DNA from: Notospermus geniculatus
Lineage: Eukaryota; Nemertea; Pilidiophora; Heteronemertea; Lineidae
Direction of reading: 5' to 3'
DNA length: 64,000 nucleotides
NCBI GenBank assembly: GCA_002633025.1
Contig: NMRB01001624.1
Span: forward strand, 68,529 to 132,528
Position 1 is the first letter of the stretch. Each line of letters begins with the position of its first letter. Shown here in pieces: positions 42,435-52,076 of the stretch. The notes beneath the pieces were generated by a model, which saw only the letters and a list, made by a program, of their open reading frames with translations, did no database searches and was not told the DNA's origin. The position numbers were made by a program, and so were the translations under genes.

Positions 42435-42750
42435 CTGCCATGAAAAATTTATCATTAAAATTATCACAACACACAAAACAAAGCATGCAAAATTTGTGAG
42501 ATTCTGTTCGTCAGGGTAGTCGAGATAAATAGACAAATTCTCGGAAGCAGGGTTTCTGCTGGCAGTAGCCATTGTAGCCATTTGCTAATATTTTTATTCA
42601 GTGGCTAAGGAATATAACTAATTCGCTACAAATTTCCCAAAGGAATTACAATGAATCGTTGAAAAAAGCTTCAAAATAATTAAAAAAATTACAGATTTGT
42701 CTACAAAATAAATTATTCCAGCAGAACACCTGGAAATGTCACAAATTTAC

Positions 42751-43267
42751 CTCTTTCAGAACTGTTCGGACCTCAAAATCTGGTACATCACTAATGGAGA
42801 TCTCGGGGTAGTAATTCCTTTCGGCATAGAGAATGACCTCGGCCACCGCCTTTGCCAGGCACATAGGGCCACTGCCCCCCTCCAGGAGATTCAGGGCAAT
42901 GAATCGCCCAAGATAAAAATACTCCTGGTTTCTAAGTGCAACGCCATCATGTGTGAGAGTCTTCGATTCATCGCCACACATCAAATTGCCACTGACCACA
43001 TCTCTCATAGTAAGCATAAAATACTCCTTTCTTGGCCCTCCTTCGTCTTGGGCAGGTTCCCCCAAGAACTGTACACGTATTGGACGAATAAGGTCGGCAT
43101 CACTCCATCGTTGTAAATAGCGAAGGGCTGTTGGCCAGCAGCTTCTCCGGCCAGTCTTTATATGCAGAAATTCACTATAGTGCTGGTCTTCTGTCTGTCG
43201 GTTAAGAACAAGATCCGAATGCTGCCTCACTATTACAGAGAGTGAGGTATCATCATCCATAGAAATT
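42751..43267 (-). CDS. HECT gene exon 8: HECT N-lobe
   Basis: Starts after TGTTATTCAG and ends AAAGAG|GTAAAT. It encodes IRVQFLGEPAQDEGGPRKEY (the signature at the start of HECT), then QEYFYLGRFIALNLLEGGSG and YPEISISDVPDFEVRTVL. This is the strongest single piece of evidence for the HECT assignment. Confidence 0.88.
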
Positions 43268-43418
43268 CTGAATAACAACAAATTTGAAATGAAATAATAT
43301 TGTACATGTATTAAAGAAAAACACTTCATCATATTTTAACAGGGCTAAACCAGCGGAGGCATGAAAGACAGCGTTCTCCAGAGTTTCATAAGGACGCCAA
43401 TTATTTCATTTTATGTCA

Positions 43419-44337
43419 AAGTGTCATTTGTGGCTTCTATTATGAAAAGTTCCATTTTGAAAAATATTTCAAAGTTTAGGTCTGAAGTGGCTATGTCAGT
43501 CACAACTTGCCAAGTACAGGTGTGAAAGGAAAGAATGTCCAAGGAAAAACTGTCCTGGGAACAATGATCCTACTGTTACAATGTAATCTCTGGCGACTGG
43601 TTTCTATACCCGTGCACCTTAATCCGTCATTCAACAAAGTGGACACTTTTTACTGGGGGACACATTTTACTGCTACACCGGTAGGCCCAACTACATGTAC
43701 ATGCGTACCAATACGAGGATGACTGATTGAAAGGGGACAACAAAAAACTTGCCTATGGGGTGGTTGTCTCCTTATAACTGCCTGGGTGGGTGTGATCGGC
43801 TGCAGATCAGGCAAATCATCATTGTCATGTTCATCATCAGTTTTAAGTAAGTTGAGGTATTGCCTGAAGTTGGAAGAAGTTCAGTAAATTATGCTTACAG
43901 CTTTTGATCCTTGTCACATTTACCAGGTTTGGGAAACACAAATGCACGCAACATAACAGGCACAAGAACATATGGAGAGCAGACGACCAAATGCAGAGAC
44001 AATTTCGAGCATAGGGCAAAACAAACCCATTGTATACTTCCCATTTACATGGAGTTCGCGCGAGGTCAAATTTCTGTTAACCCTGTGCACAACGTAATAG
44101 CACAATTACTAGTCATTGGTTGAAATGCAGTGGAAAAGGAAAATAACAGGACCGTGTGAGGATACCTTTGTATAACGTCTGCAGTAGCCATGCGTACAGT
44201 TGCCTCTTGAGCCGATGATGAGGTCACAGGCGTGGAGGATGAGGTCACAGGAGTGGAGGATGCGGTCACAGGAGTGGAGGATGCGGTCACAGGAGTGGAG
44301 GATGCGGTCACAGGAGTGGAGGATGCGGTCACAGGAG
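43419..44337. repeat. Duplicated segment, copy A (HECT exons 6-7)
   Basis: Nearly identical to 44339-45240, with an N exactly at the join. It carries exon 7 and the 3' part of exon 6, with a 21-bp repeat coding STPVTAS/STPVTSS. Copy A keeps a consensus exon 6 donor (CAAAG|GTATCC). The equivalent in copy B reads CAAAGTTATCC and has lost it. Confidence 0.85.
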
Positions 44338-44338
44338 N

Positions 44339-45240
44339 AAAGTGTCATTTGTGGCTTCTATTATGAAAAGTTCCATTTTGAAAAATATTTCAAAGTTAAG
44401 GTCTGAAGTGGCTATGTCAGTCACAACTTGCCAAGTACAGGTGTGAAAGGAAAGAATGTCCAAGGAAAAACTGTCCTGGGAACAATGATCCTACTGTTAC
44501 AATGTAATCTCTGGCGACTGGTTTCTATACCCGTGCACCTTAATCCGTCATTCAACAAAAAGGACACTTTTTACTGGGGGACACATTTTACTGCTACACC
44601 GGTAGGCCCTACTACATGTACATGTACATGCGTACCAATACGAGGATGACTGATTGAAAGGGGACAACAAAAAACTTGCCTATGGGGTGGTTGTCTCCTT
44701 ATAACTGCCTGGGTGGGTGTGATCAGCTGCAGATCAGGCAAATCATCATTGTCATGTTCATCATCAGTTTTAAGTAAGTTGAGGTATTGCCTGAAGTTGG
44801 AAGAAGTTCAGTAAATTAGGCTTACAGCTTTTGATCCTTGTCACATTTACCAGGTTTGGGAAACACAAATGCACGCAACATAACAGGCACAAGAACATAT
44901 GGAGAGCAGACGACCAAATGCAGAGACAATTTCGAGCATAGGGCAAAACAAACCCATTGTATACTTCCCATTTACATGGAGTTCGCGCGAGGTCAAATTT
45001 CTGTTAACCCTGTGCACAACGTAATAGCACAATTACTAGTCATTGGTTGAAATGCAGTGGAAAAGGAAAATAACAGGACCGTGTGAGGATAACTTTGTAT
45101 AACGTCTGCAGCAGCCATGCGTACAGTTGCCTCTTGAGCCGATGATGAGGTCACAGGCGTGGAGGATGAGGTCACAGGAGTGGAGGATGCGGTCACAGGA
45201 GTGGAGGATGCGGTCACAGGAGTAGAAGGATCATCCAAAG
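44339..45240. repeat. Duplicated segment, copy B (HECT exons 6-7)
   Basis: Second copy of the roughly 0.9-kb unit; it has fewer STPVTAS repeats and a few substitutions. An N at the junction and this level of divergence fit two haplotypes placed in series by the assembler, though a true tandem duplication is not excluded. Confidence 0.8.
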
Positions 45241-45418
45241 CACTGTCACTGTCAGAATTACACTCAATATCCTACATATTTAAAAAAAAAATGTTGAAAT
45301 AACAATGAAAATACTCAACTACAGTGGTTGGCCCTGGTTTTTGAGGTTATTTTGAAAGACAAAAAACGTTGCCAATATTTGACTGACTTACACTTTAACA
45401 TGTTTAAGTGGCACCTAC

Positions 45419-45633
45419 TTTTTTAGTTGAATATGTAAAGCTCCCTGGCCAACAAGGACTCGAATTGATTTGCCGTTCCACGGCTCCATAGTTGCCACCT
45501 TCGAGATTCTCTTTCCTTCACAACGGACAAAATAGAAATCGTCAACTCCGATTGGCCATTTTTCGACTGTCTGGATGACTTTCATGATTTTCTCCCGAAT
45601 GTCTGCTTCATCATCTTCAGTACTGAAGGACAT
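45419..45633 (-). CDS. HECT gene exon 5
   Basis: Starts after TTGCTGGCAG (ATGTCC) and ends AAAAA|GTAGGT. It encodes REKIMKVIQTVEKWPIG and DDFYFVRCEGKRISKVATME, ending GQGALHIQLK. This looks like a small folded domain, but I do not recognise the family. Confidence 0.65.
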
Positions 45634-45788
45634 CTGCCAGCAAAACAGAAAAAAAAGTAATAACGTGGTTGCAGTAACCAGTACACTGACACTCAGAGCT
45701 ACATGTAGTCAATCAATGCTGGTTGCCATAAGCTTACTGGCAAGTAAATGACAACAATTAGATTTCTGTTGGAAAACTGAAACAGCAC

Positions 45789-46198
45789 CTGTCCATTCAA
45801 TATAATGTTCTCTGTTTTCTTTGTGTTCCGCTCCCCATTTTTAAATGGGCGTAGGATAACGAGGCGTCTTGAAAGATTCACAGGAGATCGTGAGCGAGCA
45901 GGTGCTGCTGCTGGAGGTGTGTGACGCCGGCCACGACCTCTTCCGCGGCGTGGGTTCTCGAACACTGAAGCTGAACATCTATCCGTCCTTGTGTAGGGTC
46001 TAAACACCCTCTGCAGTTCTGTGGAGACTTCTTGAGTTTTGCGGCGTGGGTTCTCGAACACTGAAGCTGAACATCTATCCGTCCTTGTGTAGGGTCTAAA
46101 CACCCTCTGCAGTTCTGTGGAGACTTCTTGAGTTTTGCCCTGAAGGACAGACAGCAAACGCTGTCCTTCACGCACAAAAGATGTCTGACATGAAGATA
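45789..46198 (-). CDS. HECT gene exon 4 with internal 96-bp duplication
   Basis: Starts after CATTTCAG and ends GGACAG|GTGCTG. A 32-residue block beginning KTQEVSTELQRVFRPYTRTD is present twice in tandem and in frame (45947-46138). An RGRGRR and APARSRSP basic linker follows. Confidence 0.65.
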
Positions 46199-46361
46199 CT
46201 GAAATGGAAGATAGGCTTCAATGTCATGATTGTCACTATTGCCAAGACACCATCCTGGTAACTTCACCTTTTTTAACTTCTAATTGGCCAGCGGGCAAAG
46301 CATTACTGATATACCTAATTTTCAACAAGAATCTTCACCATAATGTCTGCTGTGTACTTAC

Positions 46362-46411
46362 AGGGATTGAATGCTTCCTGACCGGAGGCTATGACGAGCA
46401 CATCACCATCA
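46362..46411 (-). CDS. HECT gene exon 3
   Basis: A 50-nt exon between CTTTTTTCAG and CCCT|GTAAGT. It encodes DGDVLVIASGQEAFNP, the end of the KHA/doublecortin-like domain. Confidence 0.7.
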
Positions 46412-46500
46412 CTGAAAAAAGAATGAAGAAATAATTAGGCACCTACACTCAAGTACATGTACATGTACAATTCAGTAACTGATAAAGAGGGACTCAGATT

Positions 46501-46664
46501 ATATCGGGTGTACTCACAGGAATATCCGATACCTTTGATATTTGCAGAACTTACTGACGATATGCTGAAGGTGGTCTGTGTGAATTCTCAAAAGATTTTG
46601 GCAGACAAATAAGTGAGATATTGCGATACAAAAAGTGTCTACTTTTTTCTGGGACACCCGATAT
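46501..46664. mobile_element. Small MITE with mariner-like ends (intronic)
   Basis: ATATCGGGTGT at 46501 is inverted as ACACCCGATAT at 46654-46664. The right end GTCTACTTTTTTCTGGGACACCCG is typical of Tc1/mariner-related MITEs. Confidence 0.6.
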
Positions 46665-46795
46665 ATAAAGTATAATACATGTACATCCCTGATAGCTATG
46701 CACATTCTGCTGCTAAAGTCTGTCATGAAATTTTTTAGACATTAATGTAAGAATGCTAGCCCCCTCATGGCAGGGCATTGGGTCATTTAACTCAC

Positions 46796-46920
46796 CGTAT
46801 AACTTCCACATTATCTATGACATCCCCAACCTCTGAATACACCACTTCAGCCTCAACATAGTTGAGCACCTCTGCTGCCAAATCCATTAGACCAGTCATG
46901 GTCAGGGGACAAAGTACAAC
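46796..46920 (-). CDS. HECT gene exon 2
   Basis: Between ATATTTCAG and ATACG|GTGAGT. It encodes LTMTGLMDLAAEVLNYV and EVGDVIDNVEVI, the middle of the KHA/doublecortin-like domain. Phase 0 in and phase 2 out, matching both neighbours. Confidence 0.72.
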
Positions 46921-46988
46921 CTGAAATATTGTAATTTTGAAATATTGAGTCAACTGACTAAGTGCATCATTTTGAGGTGGTACATGTA

Positions 46989-47226
46989 CAGGGATTGACA
47001 TAAGCCAAGGCCATTTTCCAAAACACCCTTGCTGGCCCTCTAAAGTGTCCAGGGCCATGGCTGGCTGACCCTTGGCCTATTGTGTGCCTTCATTTGATAA
47101 ATGTGATAATAAACTGGGTCTAGCTGAAATTGACCATCCATGACCTTGGACAACAATCACTTTGGATTAGAATAGAGGGCCAGCAAGGGTGTTTTGGAAA
47201 ATGGCCTTGGCTTATGTCAATCCCTG
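46989..47226. mobile_element. Fold-back MITE in HECT intron 1
   Basis: CAGGGATTGACATAAGCCAA... (46989-47042) is the near-perfect complement of ...TTGGCTTATGTCAATCCCTG (47174-47226). Non-coding. Confidence 0.75.
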
Positions 47227-47399
47227 CATGTAGGCCTATAAGCCTAGCATAAAAAACATCTTTATTTACTTCCAGGAATTAGGCCTACATTGTATGGAAG
47301 GCCACTCCTTACATGTAACATATATTTCTTCGAGGGAACACACCTGGACTAGGGCTTACAGACAGTGTCCTCCAGAGCCCCTACCTAGTCCTAGGCCAA

Positions 47400-48290
47400 G
47401 ATGGTGGGGGGTAATGAAGTAGGGCCTAGCCTATACCTGTCTGGTAGGATAACCCCAGCCAGGCCTAGCTTCTACGGTTAGGCCCAACCAGGCAGGTCAG
47501 CCTATGTAGCCTAAGGTATTGCCATGTTACCCTCTCAAAACTCAATCACTGACAACGCCAGCAGGTCAGGTAGGCCTACATGTAGGCTATGGCGGGCCTA
47601 CGAGTACGACTACGTCTAGGCCGGCTCAAGTCCGGTATAGCGGTCGGACAAAGTCGCGGGAAGTGCACTGAGTGTGTACATGTATGTAGGCCTACACGGA
47701 ATAAGCGGCAATGTATGGGAGATGTGTGCTACCGGCTGACCGGTATGCCGGCACTTTCACTACTGACACTAGGAGGCCTATCCATCATCATGTCCATCCC
47801 CCACCACTACACTAGGCCTAGTCCCTATCAGTTCGGCAAACTGCGGAATTCTGCAACGTTGTGGAATTCTGCATCTTATACCAGACATGATGTGGAATTC
47901 TGCAACTTTCAGTTGCTGATCCATTACGAAAGAACACCCAGGTTGCAGAATTCTACATCTCGATGTGGAATTCCACAACGTTGCAGAATTCTGCAATTTC
48001 CCGAACTGCTATAGGCCTACCGGTACCATCATGATCATCACACAGTCTAGGCCTAGTCTAGGGCCTACCGTACTGCCTACCGGTGTTAGGCTAGGGCCTA
48101 TACTATAGCCTAGGCGTAGGCCTAGGCCCCTACATACACTCCTGACGTCCTGTCAGTCAGTGTAATCCCCCCAATTAAATACGCCATAAGGGCCTACCGG
48201 TACCCCTAGGCCCTAGGCCTAGCTAAGTACGGCTAGCCTAGGCCTAGAAGGCCTACAATGCATGATACACTCACTGACACTGCCTGCCAT
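47400..48290. repeat. TAGGCCTA-rich intronic tract
   Basis: AGGCCTA and CCTAGGCC words recur dozens of times (for example 48050-48130, 48195-48250). This low-complexity palindrome-rich sequence lies inside HECT intron 1. Possible function unknown. Confidence 0.6.
47830..48007. mobile_element. Fold-back MITE with GAATTC words
   Basis: AGTTCGGCAAACTGCGGAATTC at the left is inverted as GAATTCTGCAATTTCCCGAACT at the right. GGAATTCTGCA-type units recur inside. Confidence 0.7.
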
Positions 48291-48298
48291 GAGGTAGC

Positions 48299-48522
48299 CC
48301 TTACAAAAATATACCACGTGGTAAATTATTAACACATATAAATTATTCACCACGTGGTAAATTTTGAACACATGTAAATTATTTACCACGTGTAAACTGC
48401 AGGTGTAAAATTCGCCCATTACCACATGTAACATTACCACATGGTAAAGTGGCATTACCACGTGGTAAAGTGGCATTACCACATGGTAAACTTCATTTAC
48501 ACGTGTGATATTTTTGTAAGGG
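48299..48522. mobile_element. MITE dense in CACGTG/CACATG E-boxes
   Basis: TIRs CCCTTACAAAAATAT and ATATTTTTGTAAGGG-like. The interior is a run of TTTACCACGTGGTAAA-like palindromes: CACGTG at about 48315, 48350, 48386, 48460 and 48500, with CACATG variants between them. It lies about 430 bp inside the HECT gene start. Confidence 0.7.
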
Positions 48523-48879
48523 AGGCCTTTAGGCCTAGGCTAGACATGATGATGATAGATACTAAGACAGGGCGTGCATCCACCATGCATCGCATGCATG
48601 CCTGCCTGCCCATGTAATGTATGTAGGCATATACACTACACACACTAACAACGTTTACACGTAGGCCTAGCTATCGGTAGGCCATGCACATGATGCATGT
48701 GTAGCCTAACTGTCTGTAGCGTGTACTGTAGCATGTGTAGTCCCGCCGGCGCGCAGGCGGCGTGCCACTTCAAAACAGGATCATTTATGCCCAGCTATTA
48801 TAGGCCTACTCATATCATTTACCAACGTAATGAATATAGCCAACTAACTGGTTTCATTCAACGGTTCAGAGATTGATAC

Positions 48880-48951
48880 CTTGCCATGACTTTCCCCATT
48901 TCTTCGTAAACTGACACGAACGCGCGCTGTACCATGTGCACCGTCGGCCAT
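48880..48951 (-). CDS. HECT gene exon 1
   Basis: The ATG at 48951 (ATTATGGCC) begins MADGAHGTARVRVSLRRNGE. The exon ends GGCAAG|GTATCA after 24 codons in phase 0. RVRVSLRRNGE is the first strand of a KHA/DCX-like fold. The start lies 34 bp inside the right-end promoter block. Confidence 0.7.
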
Positions 48952-49000
48952 AATGATACAAGGATGTGACGTCACGAAAGCCAGCCAATCGGAATCGAAT
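48952..49000 (-). promoter_or_regulatory. Promoter-like block upstream of the HECT gene
   Basis: Read on the minus strand: ATTCGATTCCGATTGG (49000-48985), then CGTGACGTCAC (a full CRE), then ATG at 48951. It is 15/16 identical to the left-end motif and has the same order of elements. Confidence 0.62.
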
Positions 49001-49610
49001 ATATTTGCCACGAAAATCGAATGGGTTATGCGATAAAATCGAATGGCCTATTCGATTCAAATCGGATGGTTTGTTCGATTCAAATCGAATGGCTTGTTCG
49101 ATACAAATCGACCAAATCGAATCGAATGGGTTATGCGATAGGCTACAAATCGAATGGCCTATTCGATTAAAATCGAATGGCTTGTTCGATACAAATCGAC
49201 CAAATCGAATCGAATGGGTTATGCGATAGGCTACAAATCGAATGGCCTGATTCACATCGAATGGCTTGTTCGATACAAATCGACCAAATCGAATTGCGTA
49301 TTCGATCAAAATTGAATCGAATGGGTTATGCGATAGGCTACAAATCGAATGGCCTATTCGATTCACATCGAATGGCTTGTTCGATACAAATCGACCAAAT
49401 CGAATTGCGTATTCGATCAAAATTGAATGGCTCATTCGATCCAAATCAAATGGGTTATGCGACCTAGTCAAATATTTCATTGCAAAAATTGAACATTCAT
49501 TTGGTACTTATCGGACAAGGCATTTGATGAAATCAAAGAGACAATTTGATTATCAAAAAGAAAAACAAATTTGTATTTGATTCATATTTCGATAAAAATC
49601 AAACTATAAG
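48985..49610. repeat. Right terminal array of TCGAATGG/CCATTCGA repeats
   Basis: Units such as AAATCGAATGGCCTATTCGATT and AATGGCTTGTTCGATACAAA alternate. A higher-order unit of roughly 90-105 bp, containing ATCGAATGGGTTATGCGATA, recurs near 49113, 49210 and 49315. The array decays into AATTGAA/CAAATC words toward 49600. Confidence 0.82.
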
Positions 49611-50181
49611 TTCAATAAAACTGTCAGACACTTTTGATTTTTTCACTTTTACAATGCTTGTAATACCTTGATTATCCAAGATATATAGCATTGAATTCAG
49701 CTACATTTAACAGGCCATAGGTCCACTTGTGGTACTTCACTCAGTTGCCTCTATACATGCCCCATAAACGAAAGATAATGAAAATACATTATTCAAAACA
49801 TTTTTATAAATCCTGTCAGGTCATGCGACGTTTTGCACGTTGGATCTTACATGCAATAAAACCCTGTGTGTGTTTTTTCCATATTGTCATATCGTCACTT
49901 CCTTTCGAGCACCATTCGGTTAGGTAACAGAAAATCGGGATGTGTTTCCAAGACTTAACAAGCTCTAGAAAAGAAGTTGCACCCTTCAGACGAGTTTCCT
50001 GGACTGAGGTATTGCGATACAGTGTAGCCTATTTCATCTTGGCGAATTTTCTCTGATACTGGCCGTCAAAAACACCGCATGAACACTACAAGTGATGATG
50101 TCAGGGTGATGTTGCGGTGAAGTTTTGTCGTTGTTGACGGTCACTTGAGGTTGGACTGCATTCTCCTCTCGTTGTCTACTA

Positions 50182-51618
50182 GTCCACGTTTTTATGTCGT
50201 TCTTCGGAAACATCGTGTTAGAGCAAATCTGAAGCCAGGTTTAGGACCCTTCGACTACCCAGGTTTCAGAAACGTCATGTTGCCAAAAAACGTTTTGCTG
50301 GCAACAACCGCTAGGGCGTTTTGAATTTCGGGAACAGACTTTATCATTGGATGCCGATGGACGCAACAACTGAGCTTCGTACATGAGAATGGGTGACGGT
50401 GTACAGCTAACTTTTGACCGGTTTGATTTACAGCCCATAAATGTACATGTATTACCAACAGAAAGAAATATGGTGCCTGGGAATCAGGGGCCGTACGCAT
50501 TAAACATCTTAAGTGTAAAGTTTCCCTTAAACTGTTTTTCCAAACAAAAGATAAGGGAAATTTTACACTTAAGATGTTTTATGCATACGGCCCCAGATAG
50601 GCATATTCTTAATTGTTTTCAGTTGTTATGTAATAAGAGACGTATAAATTAGCACAAAAAGAGGGTCAAGATACATAAAAAGCCATTTCCAATTACGTAG
50701 CCGTTCAAAAGTTAGCTGTACGTCGCCCCAATTCTCCTCTACAAAGCTCAGTCGTTGCGTCAAACTGACGTCCAATGATAAAGTCAGTTCCCAAAATTCA
50801 AAACGCCCTAGTGGCTGTCGCGAGCAAAAGATTTTTTGGCTACATGACTTTTCTGAAACCTCACAGTGGGCCTTAACGGTAAGAAAGTGCAAAAAAAGTT
50901 GAGGCGATAAAACCTGTACATGTACTAGGTGTCACTCAATACCATGGAGAATCGACACATGAAGAAACGAAATTTTTGTGAAATACGTGTTTTTCAAATT
51001 CATGTACATTTCCTGTACATTTATGTATATACAAAGTATATAGCAAAGCCCTACCCGTAGTTGCTATTTTCAGCACATTTTATATTAGATTACACTTTTA
51101 CGGGATTCTTCATGGAGCATTTGATAGAAACCACCCAGATATATTAGCAGATGAAATATCAAAACCACAAAATTGGGTAGTTTGTCCCTTAAAATTCAAT
51201 GTTAGGTCCTAAGGCAAATAATGAGTGGTCAAAACAACCCCAATAACAATTTGATATTTTGTCAGCTGAATTTCCACCTAATGCTCCATGGAGAACCCTG
51301 TAAAAGTGAAATCGACTGCAAAATGTCCTGAAAATGGAAACTACGGGAAGGAATTTGTCATGTACTTTGTATATACATAAATGTACAGGAGAATGTACAT
51401 GAATTTGAAAAACACATATTTCACAAAAAATTCCCAACCGATTTTTTGTCGATTCTCCATGGTATTGGGTGACACCTAGTATAGGTTTTATCGCCTTAAC
51501 CTTTTTTGCACTTTCTTACCGTTAAGGCCCACTGTGACCTGGGTAGCCAAGGGTCCTAGACCTGGCTTCAGATTTGCTCTGACACGATGTTTCCGCAGAA
51601 CGACATCAGGACGTGGCC
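50182..51618. mobile_element. Nested fold-back element A-B-B'-C-C'-A', 1.4 kb
   Basis: Outer arms 50182-50264 and 51537-51618 are inverted (GAAGCCAGGTTTAGGACCCTT against AAGGGTCCTAGACCTGGCTTC). Inside, 50264-50420 is inverted at 50703-50870, and 50864-51100 is inverted at 51280-51537. A compact hairpin sits between B and B'. There is no coding capacity. The arrangement implies stepwise insertion or rearrangement. Confidence 0.75.
50487..50594. mobile_element. Hairpin MITE inside the 50.2-51.6 kb fold-back
   Basis: GGGGCCGTACGCATTAAACAT pairs with ATGTTTTATGCATACGGCCCC. The stem is about 47 bp around a central TTTCCAAACAAAAG. It lies between the B and B' arms of the larger element. Confidence 0.8.
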
Positions 51619-52076
51619 TATACTATACATGACGTATGGACGATTTGCTTTGCTTTCAGCCGGGTTTTCAAACCGATCCAGCTACTGTTGTTCAATAACT
51701 GACAGACCAGGTAATTTTTTGATTTGTTGTGCGTGCGCTGTTGTGTGTACGCCGAACTGAAACTTTGAACTGAGAAGCAAAATGGCGACCATTTGACAGT
51801 CAGTCGAGCGATAAGTGATGCCAGTGTGATACCTCAATTGCATCCACGACTGCATTACTCAGTGACTAAACAGAATACACGCAATTGGCTAACAAACGTC
51901 AAGGAATTCAACAGAAAATTCCACGTAGCCTAGATTTACAAATCACAAAATCTCGCAGCTTTTTTACAAGTGTCTTCGTTCAGGTACAAGACAGAAATCG
52001 TCAAAAATGTGACGCATGTAAAACAGACAGTCGTGGTTTTGAATGGCCTTCTGAGGGCAATGAGACAGTGAAGTTC
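51619..52076. other. Non-coding stretch, no supported gene
   Basis: Sequence 3' of the GPCR exon; no gene seen. Confidence 0.4.

Larger units (their letters stand above)
40760..48951 (-). pseudogene. KHA-HECT E3 ubiquitin ligase, 11 exons, exon 9 disrupted
   Basis: Exons read by hand: 48951-48880, 46920-46796, 46411-46362, 46198-45789, 45633-45419, exon 6 (44337-44166, with a second copy about 45245-45094), exon 7 (43863-43753, second copy 44790-44680), 43267-42751, 42434-42045, 41366-41163, 41049-40760. Junctions are GT-AG and in phase except that the exon 6 start is unresolved and exon 7 uses a GC donor. Exons 1-3 encode a KHA/doublecortin-like ubiquitin fold (RVRVSLRRNGE, VEVIRDGDVLVIASGQEAF). 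Exons 4-7 are an Arg/Ser/Pro- and acid-rich linker. Exons 8-11 are the HECT domain (FLGEPAQDEGGPRKEYF; catalytic Cys in QANTCANIIKIP, 37 residues from the end; terminal GFGCV). HECT ligases form a ubiquitin thioester on that Cys. It most resembles G2E3-like HECT proteins. A MITE in exon 9 shifts the frame. Confidence 0.8.
35745..49626. mobile_element. Candidate 13.9-kb composite transposon with DDE integrase and KHA-HECT genes
   Basis: Inverted TCGAATGG/CCATTCGA arrays occupy 35760-36560 and 48985-49610. Directly inside each is ATTCGATTCYGATTGG followed by a TGACGT element and an ATGGC start, in mirrored orientation. The left gene (36601-38615, plus strand) encodes a DDE integrase; the right gene (48951-40760, minus strand) encodes a HECT E3. 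They converge, ending 2.1 kb apart. The outermost edges show a weak inverted resemblance: TGGCAAGTTTTTTGTAG at 35745 against the complement of the sequence ending at 49626, TGACAGTTTTATTGAAC. No target-site duplication is evident, so the boundaries are approximate. The interior contains several later MITE insertions, which means this copy is old. Confidence 0.6.

Noticed and set aside
42108-42581. 157-codon ORF as an independent gene
   Set aside because: It is HECT exon 9 read through intron sequence upstream and the MITE downstream.
47589-48014. 141-codon plus-strand ORF
   Set aside because: Lies in a TAGGCCTA-rich tract and a fold-back MITE inside the HECT intron; composition explains the open frame.
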